A stretch of 64,000 bases of DNA from Petunia secreta (GCA_029990175.1 JARKIP010000017.1:34025001-34089000), one strand, 5' to 3'; numbered from the stretch's first letter, positions 1 through 11,398 are shown. Numbers and translations are program-made. Notes: generated from the sequence alone by a model not told the origin.

Positions 1-103
1 GCCAGGTTTCAAAAAAAAAATTGGTACCAAAATTCTGTTCCTTCCAAATTCAAGGTATACTTTTTAGTTTGTGTGATATTTTTGACTTATTGGAGACGTA
101 AAG

Positions 104-3100
104 ATGAACAGTCTTTCCAAACTTTATTCTCCATCTGTGGCAACATCCAATTATGTGCAATCGGGTACTGCTTTTACTGCTCATTTAAATTCTTGGATTA
201 TTGATTCTGGTGCGAATAGACACATGACAGGCTCCTCTAGAAGTTTTCAAAACTACTCTCCATGTCTCAAAAACAATTATGTCAGAATAGCCAATGGGTC
301 TTTAGCTCCTATCTCTGGAACAGGTTCTATTATGTGTACACCCAATATTACCTTATCATCCGTTCTTCATGTACATGAGTTTTCTGTTAATTTGTTATCT
401 ATTAGTTCCATCACCAAAGACCTAAACTGTAAAATCGAGTTCTTCCCTGATCATTGTGTTTTTCAGAATCTTCAAACAGGGAAGACGATTGGCAGTGGTA
501 GATTGCATGATGGCTTATACATGATTAAGGGAAGTAGAGACTCTGGTAAAGCATTTTTTGGAGGAAATAAGGTTGTCAACCAACAAATAGTTCAGTGGCA
601 TAGGCGGTTGGGCCACCCATCATTTTTTGTTTTAAAGAAGTTATATCCTAGTCTGTTTTCTAAGACTGACTTTGAGTCTTTGTCTTGTGATGCTTGGGAA
701 TTTGCCAAGCATACTAGAAACTCTTACCAATTGAGTGATAATAAAAATACAATTCTTTTCTCGACTATTCATTCTGACGTATGGGGTCCAACTCAAACAG
801 TTTCTTTGTCTGGGAGTCGATGGTTTATTAGTTTTATTGATTGTTCTACTAGGTTGACTTGGGTATATTTGCTAAAAGCCAAAAGTGAAGTTTTCTCTTG
901 CTTTCAGTCATTTCATAAGATGATATGCACTCAATTTGATGCTAAGGTAAAAATCTTGCGAACTGACAATGGAACAGAGTATATGAATAAAACGTTTGGT
1001 GATTATTTGGAATCTAATGGGATAATTCATCAAACTAGTTGTCCTTACACTAGTGCTCAAAATGGGGTTGCTGAAAGAAAGAATAGGCATTTGTTAGAAG
1101 TGGCACGATCTCTTATGTTTACAATGAATCTACCAAAAACTTATTGGGGGGATGCCATACTAGCAGTTGCCTATCTTATCAATAGAATGCCACTTAAAAC
1201 CCTCAATTTTCTAAGTCCACTTGAAGCTTTGAAAGGAAAAATGAATACACTGTTCCTCCAAAGGTTTTTGGGTGTGTCTGCTTTGTTCACTCTAGGAAGT
1301 CTAAAAAAATTGATCCTAGAGCCCTTAAATGTGTGTTTATTGGGTATTCTCCTACTCAAAAAGGGTACAAATGCTATCATCCTCCTTCTAGGAAAGTCTT
1401 TGTCAGCATGGATGTTACCTTTCCAGAATTTGAGCCCTATTTCTGTTCTGCACAATCATCTCTTCCGGGGGAGAATAATAAGAAGGAAGAGATGATCCTC
1501 CCAAGTTTTGTTCAACCTCTTGAGGTTGATACCGCAGACAGAGTTCAGGGGGAGACTGTTGAACGGGAGACTATTGATGGGGAGACTGTTGTGTGTTTAC
1601 ATGGCCTTTTGGATGTACCTGGTTTGAAAACTTACTCGAGGAAAAAGAAAGCAGCTGAAGAAGCAGAAGAAGCCATCATACAATCTGCTGAAGCTGAATC
1701 CTCTTCTACTGGTGAGTTACCTACTTTTCCTAATGAGTTAGATTTGCCTGTTGCTCACAAAAAAGGTGTCAGAACTTGCACTACCAAACATACCTTATCT
1801 AATTTTGTCTCCTTTGATTTCTTATCTCCCTCCTATAGAGCCTTTATCTTGTCTATTTTTTCTGTGTCTATTCCCCAGAATTGGAGGGAAGTGTTTGCAG
1901 ATCCTAAATGGAAGCAAGCTATGATTGAAGAAATGAAGGCTTTATCAAAAAAATAACACTTGGGAACTTGTTACTAAACCACCGGCCAAGAAGCTGGTTG
2001 GATGCAGATGGGTCTTTACTGTGAAGCATAAAGCTGATGGCTCGATTGAGAGATTCAAGGCAAGATTGGTGGCTAAGGAATTCACTCAAACTTATAGAGT
2101 GGATTATCAGGAGACATTTGCTCCAGTTGCAAAAATAAACACCATAAGAATCCTTTTATCTTGTGCAGCTAATCTAAATTGGGACTTACAGCAGTTTGAT
2201 GTAAAGAATGCATTTCTTCATGGAGATTTAAAAGAAGAAGTGTATATGGAGATCCCTCCCGGATTTAATACTCAAAAGAGTCGGGGAAAGGTGTGCAAAT
2301 TGAAGAAAGCCTTGTACGGGTTGAAGCAATCGCCTAGAGCGTGGTTTGACAGATTCCGCAAAGCTATGATCTCCTTTGGCTACAGATAAAGTAATGCTGA
2401 TCATACCCTCTTCATAAGGCATAAAAAGGGTAAACTCACTCTTCTCATAGTTTATGTTGATGATAATGACAGGAGATGACAAAGAGGAGATGACCCGATT
2501 GAAGAAGCTGTTGGCAAAGGAATTTGAAATCAAGGATCTAGGAAAACTCCAATACTTCTTGGGAATCAAGGTGGCTAGATCAAATAAAGGGATCTTTATT
2601 TCCCAAAGGAAGTATATTATGGATCTCTAGAAAGAAACTGGTATGTTAGGTTGTAAGCCAGCTGAATCGCCCATTGAAAGTAATCACAAGTTACAAGCAG
2701 GGATTGGAGAGTCAGTTGACAAAGGGAGATATCAAAGGTTGGTTGGGAGACTTATTTATCTCTCTCACACTAGACCAGACATAGGCTATCCAGTTAGTTT
2801 GGTTAGTCAGTATATGCATGATCCCCAAGATCCTCATATGCAAGCTGTCTTCCACATCTTACGATATCTGAAGTCTGCTCCAGGGAGAGGTTTGCTTTTC
2901 TCTAAGCATGGTCACCTCCTAATAGAAGCCTTTACAGATGCGGATTGGGCTGGATATTTAGATGATAGAAGATCTACCACTGGCTACTGTACTTTCGTAG
3001 GAGGAAACTTAGTTACTTGGAGAAGTAAGAAGCAAAGTGTTGTTGCTAGATCCAGTGCTGAAGCTGAATATAGAGCTATGGCCCAAGGGGTTTGTGAACT

Positions 3101-3402
3101 TCTTTGGCTACGAAGGTTACTAAAGGAATTGAGAATGTTTGGAAAAGGGAAACTTTCCTTGTATTGTGATAACAAGGCTGCAATTAGTATTGCTCAAAAT
3201 CCTGTCCAGCATGATCGAACAAAGCATGTTGAGATTGATCGATATTTCATTAAATAAAAGGTTGCTAATGGTACCTTGAATTTGTTGTATGTTCCATCAG
3301 AACAACAACTGGCAGATGTGCTCACAAAAGGTCTCAGCAAAAAGGATTTTCATTCTTTGGTTTGCAAGTTGGGCATGCGCAACATCTTTGCACCAACTTG
3401 AG
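104..3402 (+). pseudogene. Broken copia pol polyprotein (PR-IN-RT-RH)
   Basis: The protease active site DSGA lies in WIIDSGANRHMTG near 194-235. The GAG-pre-integrase motif WHRRLGH is near 597-617. The integrase core follows with HSDVWGP, FIDCSTR, RTDNGTEY and NGVAERKNR (about 765-1085). Reverse transcriptase covers about 1950-2640: RFKARLVAKEFTQ, QQFDVKNAFLHGDL, KALYGLKQSPRAW and a damaged YVDD box near 2452 (YVDDN). RNase H covers about 2930-3260 with DADWAG, SSAEAEYRA, CDNKAAISIAQN and KHVEIDRYFIK. The sequence falls into pieces at 104-1495, 1333-1956, 2021-2389 and 2643-3257 in different frames. A TAA after YFIK (3255-3257) is followed in frame by VPSEQQLADVLTKGL, the usual copia C-terminus. 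It is a dead copy, not a host gene. Confidence 0.9.
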
Positions 3403-3408
3403 GGGGAG
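3401..3408 (+). other. Polypurine tract of the copia element
   Basis: AGGGGGAG sits directly before the LTR's TGTTGATA. This is the usual plus-strand priming site and fixes the 5' edge of the 3' LTR. Confidence 0.75.
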
Positions 3409-3567
3409 TGTTGATACTTATAATATAATTATCCTTTTCCTTATTGTATTGTAATTAGTTATGTTTCCTTGTTTAGCCCTAGGACTCATTGTATAAATAT
3501 ACCTCCTCATAGGTTGTAATATTCATTCAGAAATAATAGAAGAATTTTCCTTCTCTGAAAATCTTCA
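3409..3567 (+). repeat. Copia 3' LTR
   Basis: Begins TGTTGATA after the purine tract, carries a TATA-like TATAAATATAC near 3492, and ends at a CA about 159 bp downstream, next to an A-rich stretch. The 5' LTR is outside the window, so the 3' end is inferred from the TG...CA rule only and could shift by several bases. No target duplication can be tested. Confidence 0.6.
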
Positions 3568-4045
3568 AAAGAAAAAAATTTTGGTTCATACTGATGAAGT
3601 TAGTTTTCCTCTTGGTGCAAAACATCTTACTTGGAGAAAGCATATTCATTCAACAGATCAAGACAGCCAAACACTGCAATATGTTTTTTTCAAGGGATAC
3701 ACTCTCGGCCACATGAAAGACAATGTTCACTATTTCTATTGGTAGCATCTGAACATGCATTATACGGTTTAGCACGATTTCATTCTGGTCGTATTAAAGT
3801 TGCATTTTGTCTATGGAATTAGCCATATCATCTTTTTTCTTTTTGTGTACAACAAATGGTTAAAGCCAATGTTACTGCCAATATATACTGAATTGTGCAT
3901 TTTTAGCTGGCCAACTTCATCATGGTAACAGATTTGGTTTGTCTATTCTCTTTGAGCTACAGTAATCTGCTCGCTTTTGCCAATTTAGAAACCTATCTAT
4001 CAAGCTTTTTCTTTACAACTAGAATATACTGCTTTTTTCTCCATT
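3568..4045. other. Intergenic stretch, nothing recognised
   Basis: About 480 bp between the copia LTR and the first recognisable ACR exon. It may hold lost 5' exons or introns of the ACR pseudogene, but I could not match any part of it to the N-terminal ACT domain. Confidence 0.4.
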
Positions 4046-5690
4046 GGTTTCCATGAATCAGATGTTTTAACGGATGGGATCTGGTGCTATTTGGTGTTAT
4101 GGGTGGTTCCTCAGTCTTCCTCATCTAAAGTAAGATGGGTTAATTTATAAGAGCACCTTCTATAGGTTTTTCCATCGTGCTCTGCATCATTTTATTCTCC
4201 TTCTGTCTACTTATTGACATTTTGTAGCTCTGACCGAAGAGGATTATTACATGGTTGTGACAAATCTTCATTCACAAGTTATAACTATGGAAATAGTGCT
4301 CTTTTCTAATGATATTTCTTAATATTGCCAGATGTTACCTAATTTAATTAGATTTGGCATTTTTAATTTGGGTTCCTCTTCTGATGCTATTGAATACTGT
4401 TGCAGATGTTACCCAAGTTCTCTCTGAGCTCTAGCTTCTATCCAAAGGGTAAAAGTAACAAAATCTCCGGATGGCCATGCAGCGGACCTTTTCTTTACAA
4501 CAGACAAGTTGAAAGTACACGGCTTCTGTATTTCAGTTAGAGTTGTACGGTTGTTATAAACCTGCTGTTATCACATATTATCACTGATTAGTCAAAAACC
4601 TCTTCACAGGGACAAATTAACTTAACCCATGCATCTTCAGCACCCTCCCCTCCTCCCCTTCTCCAAAGAGTCTGGAGATAAGAAGAATCTTGTAATGTGC
4701 AATCTGAATATTCCTCTTCTTTCTTAGTATCTTCTATGGTTGTGCCTAATTTGCTTCATTTTTAAATTGTCCTCTTGCCGAAGACACAATGTTCTTTGAC
4801 TGCAGCTTAGTATTTTGAATTTGATAAAAGCACAGTACCTGCATAACTACACTTATATTTGGTGAAATAATTTTGTTATGTTATTCTTACCCATTCAGTT
4901 TAAATAGTCCGAGTAGTTTATTCAATATGTCTTCACTTGGAAGAATGGATACACGTATTTCTTTATTTCAACAATTCATTTTCTTTATTCGTATTTTGAT
5001 TTTGGAGTAACAAAAGTAGATGTTTGGTGGATAATGTTTCTCAAGATTCCTTTCCCGCCTTATAGTACCTTTCAAATCTACAATGCACAATGTTTACCCT
5101 ATGACTATTACCAATTATTTACTGGGATGACTGAAGGAAGACTGGTTTTCTTGTGAAATCAAGCAAGTAATAAAGTCAATTTCTGATATAGCTCGATAAG
5201 GGTTCATGTAAATTTGAATGATAACGTGTATGTTTTCTTGGTAATAGTTAAGGATCTTATTTTTGTCCTTATCAGTATATCCTTTCTTTATTCTTAAGAG
5301 GCTCCCCAAAAGAGAGAGGATTTAATCTTATGAATTTTCAATCTCTTTTCATTCAGAAAGCTCTTACACACGAAAGCTAGACAATAATGAGCGTGATGTT
5401 TTGAGTGAATCATGTTGTTTGGAGATTCTACTAGCAGGCTCTGAGTATGATATCTTAAGTATATTTCTCCTCTTTCTCTTCTGTTGCTGAGGAATTGTTT
5501 AGGTGCAAATTTGCAGATAATTAATGTCATGTTAGTTCAGATATGACGAAGTTGAAGAAGGCTAGAGTAACGATAGATAATTCCGAGCCCTGGTCCTATG
5601 TTGTTTCAGATTAGTTGCATTGATCACAACGGTTTTCTTTATGACATTATGCGGACATTTATAGCAGTATTCAGATGCTGCTTTAGATTA
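4046..5690 (+). pseudogene. ACR: ACT-domain-repeat (ACR9/ACR10-like) pseudogene, introns retained
   Basis: Three collinear pieces match plant ACR proteins, which carry several ACT domains and are thought to sense amino acids. Piece 1 (4046-4253) reads TDGIWCYLVLWVVPQSSSSK and SSDRRGLLH, with two in-frame stops, and ends at a donor (catg|gt). Piece 2 (4406-about 4516) starts after ttgcag|, which restores phase. It reads DVTQVLSEL, then a stop and a frameshift, then VKVTKSPDGHAADLFFTTD. Piece 3 (about 5340-5690) starts after ttcattcag| and reads LSESCCLEILLAGSEYD, SVAEELFRC, DMTKLKKARVTID and, after another shift, ISCIDHNGFLYDIMRT. Retained splice sites mean a decayed gene or genomic duplicate, not a processed copy. 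The first ACT domain and the C-terminus were not found. The match is from memory of the family, so the exact paralogue is uncertain. Confidence 0.78.
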
Positions 5691-5814
5691 GTATGACATA
5701 TTTACAGTCCTCTACTTATTTATTCCTGGTTGTTTATGTTGCTTTAGTAGCAAAAACATATAATTTGTGGCCACGAGGACTTGAACTTGGTTCTTAATGA
5801 TGTTAATGGGCAAT
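5691..5814. other. Spacer, nothing recognised
   Basis: AT-rich sequence after the last ACR-like piece. No coding match was seen. Confidence 0.4.
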
Positions 5815-6230
5815 TTACAAAACTATGACACCTTAGGAATGGTTTGCCTTATTGACCTCGCTTAAAGTGGTTTTACAAGAATGACTTCACTAATTTTAAG
5901 TAAGTGCTCCCTCAGGGGCAACACTTCAAGTTATAAACGGGACAAGTGCACCCACGGGGGCAGCACTTCAAGTATAAAATAACAAGAGCTGCCCCAATGG
6001 CAGCACTTGACCTTTTATCTCTGTCAACATTCTCCCTACATAACTTGAAGTGCTGCCTGCAAGGCAACACTTGCAATTTATACTTGAAGTGTTTCCTCCG
6101 AGAGAACACTTCTAAAATTTATAACGTGAAGTGTTGCCTACCGAGGTCATTTTGCTAAACCATTCTTAAGTGGGGACAAAAAACCATAACCAAGGATAAG
6201 CGGGTACATGTAGTGAATTTTTTTGGATAT
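5815..6230 (+). repeat. Array of 25-nt palindromes, copy A
   Basis: Five imperfect palindromes, each exactly 25 nt, lie at 5902-5926, 5944-5968, 5984-6008, 6048-6072 and 6087-6111. A half-degenerate sixth is at 6129-6153. Each starts AAGNG and ends CACTT, with a GC-rich centre such as TGCCtgcaaGGCA. Short AT-rich spacers of 17, 15, 39, 14 and 17 nt separate them. The whole block, from 'caatttacaaaa' on the left to 'gggtacatgtagtgaa' on the right, recurs in inverse orientation at 38985-39290. It is a dispersed repeat of unknown class. No transposase or terminal repeats were identified. Confidence 0.8.
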
Positions 6231-6455
6231 TAATAAGTTTGAAGCCCATAAACTTATGAGTTTTTTTTTACATATGTATACAAACCTACACTCCTATATT
6301 ACAAAAAAAAAAAATAGCATTATTATACAAATTACACCAATAGCAATAATTTTTCTAGCATAGTTCATTTTTCCACTACCACTCCCTTACATTGAAACTT
6401 CTCATCTTTCTCCACCGTAGCACACAATTCTTCCGCCGTCCACCACCTTTTTCCA
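6231..6455. other. AT-rich spacer before the ATG18 pseudogene
   Basis: Contains T and A homopolymers, including a 13-A run near 6302-6314. No coding match. Confidence 0.4.
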
Positions 6456-7075
6456 ATGACCTCTACCCTTCCTTCCTCCTCTCTTTGGCCCAATTCCAAC
6501 CCTTTCGTTTCCCCTCACATGTCTGAAAATTCTGGTGATCGTTCCTCTCTCTCCGACCTTTCTGATGTCTCCTCCGCTGTATCCGCTACTACAAACGATG
6601 ATCGCCACGCTTAATCCTCTGCTCCCCCTCCCACCTACAGAACATCAATAACCCTAACCCTAATTTAATTTCTCTCCCCGTTGAATCCTCTCCTCCAAAC
6701 GTCTTCTACCTTTCCTTCAACCAGGATCACGATTGCTTTGCTGCGGGCATCGATCGCAGGTTTCGAATCTACAATTGTGACCCGCTCCGAGAAATTTTTC
6801 GCCGCGACTTTAGAAGCAGCAACGGTAATGGCTCCGGTGGTGGAATTGGTGTTGTTCAGATGCTATTTCGGTGCAATATTCTAGCATAAGTCGATGGTGG
6901 TCCCAAACCTCAGTATCCATTAAACAAAGTGATGATATGGGACGATCATTAATCATGGCGTATCAGGGAGATATCGTTTCGATCCGAGGTGAAATCTATA
7001 AAGCTAAGAAGGGATAGAATTGTTGTTATTTTAGCTCATAAGATATTTGTATATAATTTTTTGAATTAAAAGCTC
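6456..7075 (+). pseudogene. ATG18: Truncated ATG18 (WIPI) autophagy-gene pseudogene
   Basis: ATG18/WIPI proteins are WD40 propellers that bind PI3P on the forming autophagosome. The ATG at 6456 opens a Ser-rich N-terminus (MTSTLPSSSLWPNSNPF) that stops near 6614. From about 6641 a different frame gives NVFYLSFNQDHDCFAAGIDR, FRIYNCDPLREIFRRDF, VVQMLFRCNILA, a TAA at 6887-6889 and then KPQYPLNKVMIWDDH. A second TAA follows, then ISFRSEVKSIKLRRDRIVVI and KIFVYNF. The order and spacing match the first two or so blades of plant ATG18a-type proteins. The later blades, including the FRRG lipid-binding loop, are absent. One frameshift, two stops and 3' truncation make it non-functional. No introns interrupt the match, so a retrocopy or a single long first exon are both possible. 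Confidence 0.85.
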
Positions 7076-7224
7076 ATTGACCATTGTTATAATTGTAGTA
7101 TGCTGATTTTTGTCGATTTGAATAACACTATGTTAATGTTACTATGCTTATGAAAGATACCGATTTTGAGGTGTGTAGACTGATTTTGAACAGATACTAC
7201 AGGCCAATGAGTACTATACTCTAA

Positions 7225-7600
7225 AACAATGTGAAACAGTCTGTTTCGGCGCTGAAACAGTCTGAAACAGCGCTGAAACAGTACTGAAACAACCTAAAAC
7301 GATGCTGAATACCTGAAACAACGCATAACAGCAAGATGCAGCTAGATACGAAGCAAAAATAATGCAAATACAGCAAGATACAATGCTGAAACAGTATGAA
7401 ACAGCTAGTGAAAAAGTCTGAAATAGAATGTAAAAAATAATGTGAAACAATGCAAAAAACGGTGAAATAGTTTAGAAACGGTGAGAGGCAACGCACAAAC
7501 ATAATGAAACAATGCTGAAACAGTTTAGAAACAACTAGATACAATCTAGAAATAGTTAGATACAGTGCAAAACAATGTAGATACAACGAAATACGGCAAG
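7225..7600 (+). repeat. Short-period tandem repeat based on CTGAAACAG
   Basis: Degenerate runs of CTGAAACAG and GAAACARY, about 10-20 bp in period, fill roughly 375 bp. They grade into TAGATACAR motifs. Long open frames across it on both strands are by-products of the repeat and show no protein similarity. Confidence 0.75.
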
Positions 7601-7885
7601 ATACAACGAGATACGAGGTGCCTGGTAGTCGAGATACAGCGAGATGCGAGGTGGTTGGTAGTTGAGATATATCGAGATACGAGGTGATTGGTAGTTGAGA
7701 TACAAGGCGCCTGGTAGTTGAGATGCATCAAAATACAAGGTGGTTTGTAGTTGAGATACAATGAGATACGAGATGGTTGGGTAGTTAAGAGATACGGCGA
7801 GATACGAGGTGGTTGGTAGTTGAGATACAGCAAGATACGAGGTAGTTGGTAGTTGATATACAGTAAGATAAGGTAAAATTAGAAC
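7601..7885 (+). repeat. Tandem repeat, about 33-bp period
   Basis: About eight imperfect units built on GAGATACGAGGTGGTTGG plus TAGTTGAGATACA. It directly continues the preceding CTGAAACAG array, and the two may share an ancestry through the GATACA core. Confidence 0.78.
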
Positions 7886-8556
7886 AAAAAAGGCATGTTA
7901 CCCTTTGTCAGTAAAATTTCACCTACGGCGGCAACCTTGAACGCTCCACGAAGCGGAGAGAGCGAAATGCAGTTCTCGGGTCTTCACCAATTCACACCCG
8001 AACACTAGAAGAATGTAGGAGGCAGTATGCAGTCAAGATCGACTTGAAGCGTCTCGTACCGGGGACTGCACCAGACCCGAAGACTAGCTATTCATCTACG
8101 GGGGACTGTCGCCCGAAGAGTAGTTTAGTATCTTGTATTTTTCGCCCGATAGTGGCTTTATTTCAAAATTTTTCCTAAGTCCAGCTTCGACTAGGTTGAA
8201 ACTTATATAACGCCTATTATGGCTTATTGCTATCAACAAAAGTAACTTAATCCAACATCTCTTTGCTTCAATATTTAACTTACCGAAGTTATGTTATTCA
8301 ATAGGGATCGTTTTGTCACTGCTCGGGAACGAGATGTCATTCTAAGCTAGCATCGATTTATCATTTACAAGCAAAAATTATCCTAAGTGACTTGTCGAAC
8401 ACTTTCAAAACAAAGTAAAGACTAACACTTGAAAAATATATATTAATATTACTTCATTGATAAAGGCTCGAAGGCCACTAAGTTATTTACACAAAAAAAC
8501 GACTCGATGACCGTAACCGAAAAAGGCATAAAGAAGAAAATTGCTAAGCCTTGGGA

Positions 8557-9085
8557 TCATCTTCCTTCTCGGAAGTCCCATCCTCGGTGCTTCATCGCCT
8601 TCCTTGCCATCCTCAGCTTCATCCTCATCTTAGCCTTCGCTCGAATGAAGCTCATCAATGATCCTTTGAGCTTCAGCAGTATCGCTTTGGGCCTTGGCAA
8701 TCTCTTCATCCAGAATAATCTCCTCGGCTTTGCATTGCTCAAGAGTTTTCGGTCGATACCTGACAATGGCCCAGGTCTCTTCCAGGTTCACGCTTGTAGC
8801 CTTGACCTTGGCTCGCCCCTCGAAGCCAGCAATCTTACTCCGAAGCCGTGCAACCTCAGTTTCAAGCGTTGGAATACTATGTACTTGACCTTCTACCTAG
8901 TGACGTTTGAGCGTATAGCCCTTCAACTTGTCATGATATTTATGGCCATTATCAACAAGTTGGGCTTTGGTCAAAGTCAATTCAGCATGAAGCTGCTCAA
9001 TCTCCAAGTTTACCCTCGAGCGCTTCGCCATATGATCCTTATTCATTGTTTGCAGTCGAGCCTCAGAGGCAGCATTGGCCTCATG
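8557..9085 (-). pseudogene. Antisense coiled-coil ORF of the Grande-like element, C-terminal part
   Basis: Minus-strand frame with EANAASEARLQTMNKD and NLEIEQLHAELTLTKAQL, a heptad-rich coiled coil. It continues the frame that ends at 24390 across the nested insertion. It degrades after about 8920 with stops, leaving a basic tail (8557-8766) in another frame. It is the 3' half of the antisense gene described at 24390-26694. Function unknown. Confidence 0.55.
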
Positions 9086-9090
9086 CTTAT
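9086..9090. other. Target-site duplication CTTAT, left copy
   Basis: CTTAT precedes the LTR start TGTAATCACC here and follows the LTR end GTGACA at 24385-24389. A perfect 5-bp pair is the expected footprint of an LTR-retrotransposon integrase. Confidence 0.9.
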
Positions 9091-11391
9091 TGTAATCACC
9101 TAATTTTGGCACAAAATACAAAAAATTACGTAAAATAGTTGTGTTAAATATTATGTGAATTTGGCCTGATTTACCGTTTTATTTGGCTAGTTTAGTTAAC
9201 TAATTAGGAGAAAAAATATGAAAAAATAACCAAAAATTACTTGTCAATTGTTCAATAATGATTTTACATTTTGATTGTGATAATCTATGCATTTGTATAA
9301 TTTAAGTGTTAGTTAATTAGTCTATTTGTCAATTGTGTGTGTTATATAATTTGTACTTTAGTAGTTTAAACTTGCAATTAGGGCTATTTGTGAAATCCAA
9401 AAAGAGAGTTAAAAGAGCCCAATATTCTAGCCCACCTCATTTGACCCGAAACCATCACAGCCGTGGGATTAATTTGATCTAACGGCTCAGGATCACCCAT
9501 CCCTTTCAACCCTTTAACCCTTACCCCTTTCCCTTTGGCTCATTTGACCAAAAACAGATCCCATGTTCCCAAACTTCTCTCCCACCCCGAAATCACCACA
9601 CCACCAGTCACCACCCCTTTCCGCCGTGAACAGCCGTCCTCCGCCGCCGGAAATCGTAGAAAAATATATCCCCAGAACCGCCTCGAACTCCTCTGTCCCG
9701 ATCTGGCTTCGAATCATCCGAAATTCCAAGAAATCATTGTAAATCAGGAGTTTGACAGCCACGGCATAAACTTTTCCGGCGATTTTCTTTCGTTTTCCGG
9801 TGAGTCTTTTCTTTTCTTTTCTCCTCCACCCCCTTTACCCTCGCATCCCCATTTTCCCAAACCCCATCCCCGTTTTTCCCCGTTTCCCTTTCCCGTTTAC
9901 TGCTCGTTGTTTCTTTTCTTTCTTCTTCTTCTTCTTCTTCTTCTCATTTTCTCGTTCGTTTTTATTTATGGGAGTTTCGGATGGTGAGGATGATATTGGA
10001 AGGGGGCTGTTCGAACTAGGGGAGGCTGAATGGTGTTGGATCAGTGGCAATGGGGGTGTATTTGTTTCGTCTCGATGACGATGATGCTTGGTACTATTTC
10101 AATAGCGATGGTGAGGGAGTTGATGCCGCGATGGTGAGGTTTTTTTTTACTTGACGAGGCTGTTTGTGGTGTTTGGTGTCGAGGCTATGTGAGGACGATG
10201 TTGATAAATCTGTGAGACAAAGCAGCGAGGCTGTGATTGGAGGGTGATATGGGTCGATGTCACAGCAGCTAGACGATGACTCCAATGATAGCGAGGCTGA
10301 TTCGAGTCGAGGCAGTAGGAAGGTGGCTATGGGCTGTGATGGTGGCTGATTAGAGCAGTGGCTCGGCGAGGCAGTGTTTGGCTATCCGTAGCGCGAGATG
10401 ATCAAACCGTAACCTCTCTGTCCTTATTTTCCTTTCGCAATTTCAGTTTGTATAGTTGTTAGTTAGAAGTTTCTTTTATTGAAATCCTATAGAACATCAC
10501 TTGAGCCTATGAGAATTTCGTTAGTGGTTTTGCTTTCCCTGATTCAAGCATGGAAATATATGTATGTTGTTCATCAATAATTGTTGCGTAGACTTATCAT
10601 TGTCTCATTTTTGAAGTTGTTTTGAAACTGGATGTTTTGTTCTAGTATGAAAATGAGCATGTTTGGATATTCTTAGCTCTTGAAAGTCTCTTCTGAGGTT
10701 CTTGTGTATTTCAGCAGGTACCAGGGAATCATGGAGTATTCCAAATGAGTTGTTTGTTATAGTTCATGTCTAAAATTCACTTTGAACATGACTTTGACAT
10801 GAAATAAATCTGTTGAGTGAGTTTAGAAGAACCTGGGAATAGTGTTAAAGAGTTTAGTTGTTTTAAGAAATGCATATCTTAGTTTGTTATTGTGTTTGTT
10901 AGGCATTATTTTGGTTCTAACTAGTGTTGTTTGGGTATTGTCTGGTCATATTCGGGTATCCATTTTAGGATCAACCATTAGTTAATCTATTTGAGTTGTT
11001 AGGATGGGAGTTGAGTTTAAGTACTTAATAAATAGTTTGTCTAAAATTCAAAATCTGAAAATTGGATACATAAAAAAGGGGAAAAGGTAGAAAGGTAAAA
11101 AGTAAAGAGATAGGGATTTTTAGAGTCAAATGGTGGGACAAAATGAAAGCCAAAATGGTATGCTTCAGCCTTTTCTTTTTGGGTTGTTGAAAAACATAGC
11201 ATGAAAGAGGGGAAACTTTATCCACTTTTATCATGTGCTCTCTTTTACCTTTCTGGAAAAAAGCAAATTGGTCATGTGACTTTTGTCCTTTGACTTACCT
11301 ATTCATTAAATGTAAGGCATGCTTCCTTTGTCTTGTAGGGGCATTTAATATTTTTGGGGTTTGGGAAAGGGAAAGCTAGCTGAGATTTCAG

Positions 11392-11398
11392 CTATAAG
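11392..11398 (+). promoter_or_regulatory. Putative TATA box in the 5' LTR (also 22868-22874)
   Basis: CTATAAG lies in the middle of the LTR. About 25-30 bp downstream is an A/C-rich stretch (ACACACACAGACAACATC) typical of plant transcription starts. It is identical in the 3' LTR. Assignment rests on motif and position only. Confidence 0.4.

Larger units (their letters stand above)
1..3567 (+). mobile_element. Ty1/copia LTR retrotransposon, 3' part, cut by window edge
   Basis: A sense-strand pol region with the copia order (protease, integrase, reverse transcriptase, RNase H) runs into a purine tract and a 3' LTR starting TGTTGATA. The 5' LTR, leader and most of gag lie outside the window. 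Frames shift at about 1330, 1955 and 2390-2640, and a stop interrupts the RNase H tail, so the copy cannot make a full polyprotein. Integrase preceding reverse transcriptase excludes Ty3/gypsy. I did not assign a copia lineage. Confidence 0.93.
7890..9090 (+). mobile_element. Grande/Tat-like Ty3/gypsy element, left fragment
   Basis: This fragment is joined in reading frame to 24385 onward when the element at 9091-24384 and one copy of its CTTAT duplication are removed. It holds GGGGGACTGTC-type sequence near 8100, then the distal end of a minus-strand coiled-coil reading frame (8557-9085). The plus orientation is taken from the LTR at 27051-27623. The left boundary is uncertain, placed where the tandem repeats end. 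No 5' LTR, gag or pol was found on this side. Confidence 0.6.

Noticed and set aside
5902..6111. Palindromes with short spacers resembling CRISPR or bacterial REP elements
   Set aside because: Spacers are similar AT-rich sequences, not unique ones, and the genome is eukaryotic. Kept as a palindrome array only.
6647..6664. CCCTAACCCTAA resembling an interstitial telomeric repeat
   Set aside because: Only two copies, and they encode Asn-Pro codons in the ATG18-like N-terminus.
9535..10078. Open frames of 90-150 codons with Pro/Phe-rich translation, repeated at 21017-21554
   Set aside because: They lie inside the two LTRs, overlap on both strands, and reflect CT-rich low-complexity sequence. 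No domain is seen.
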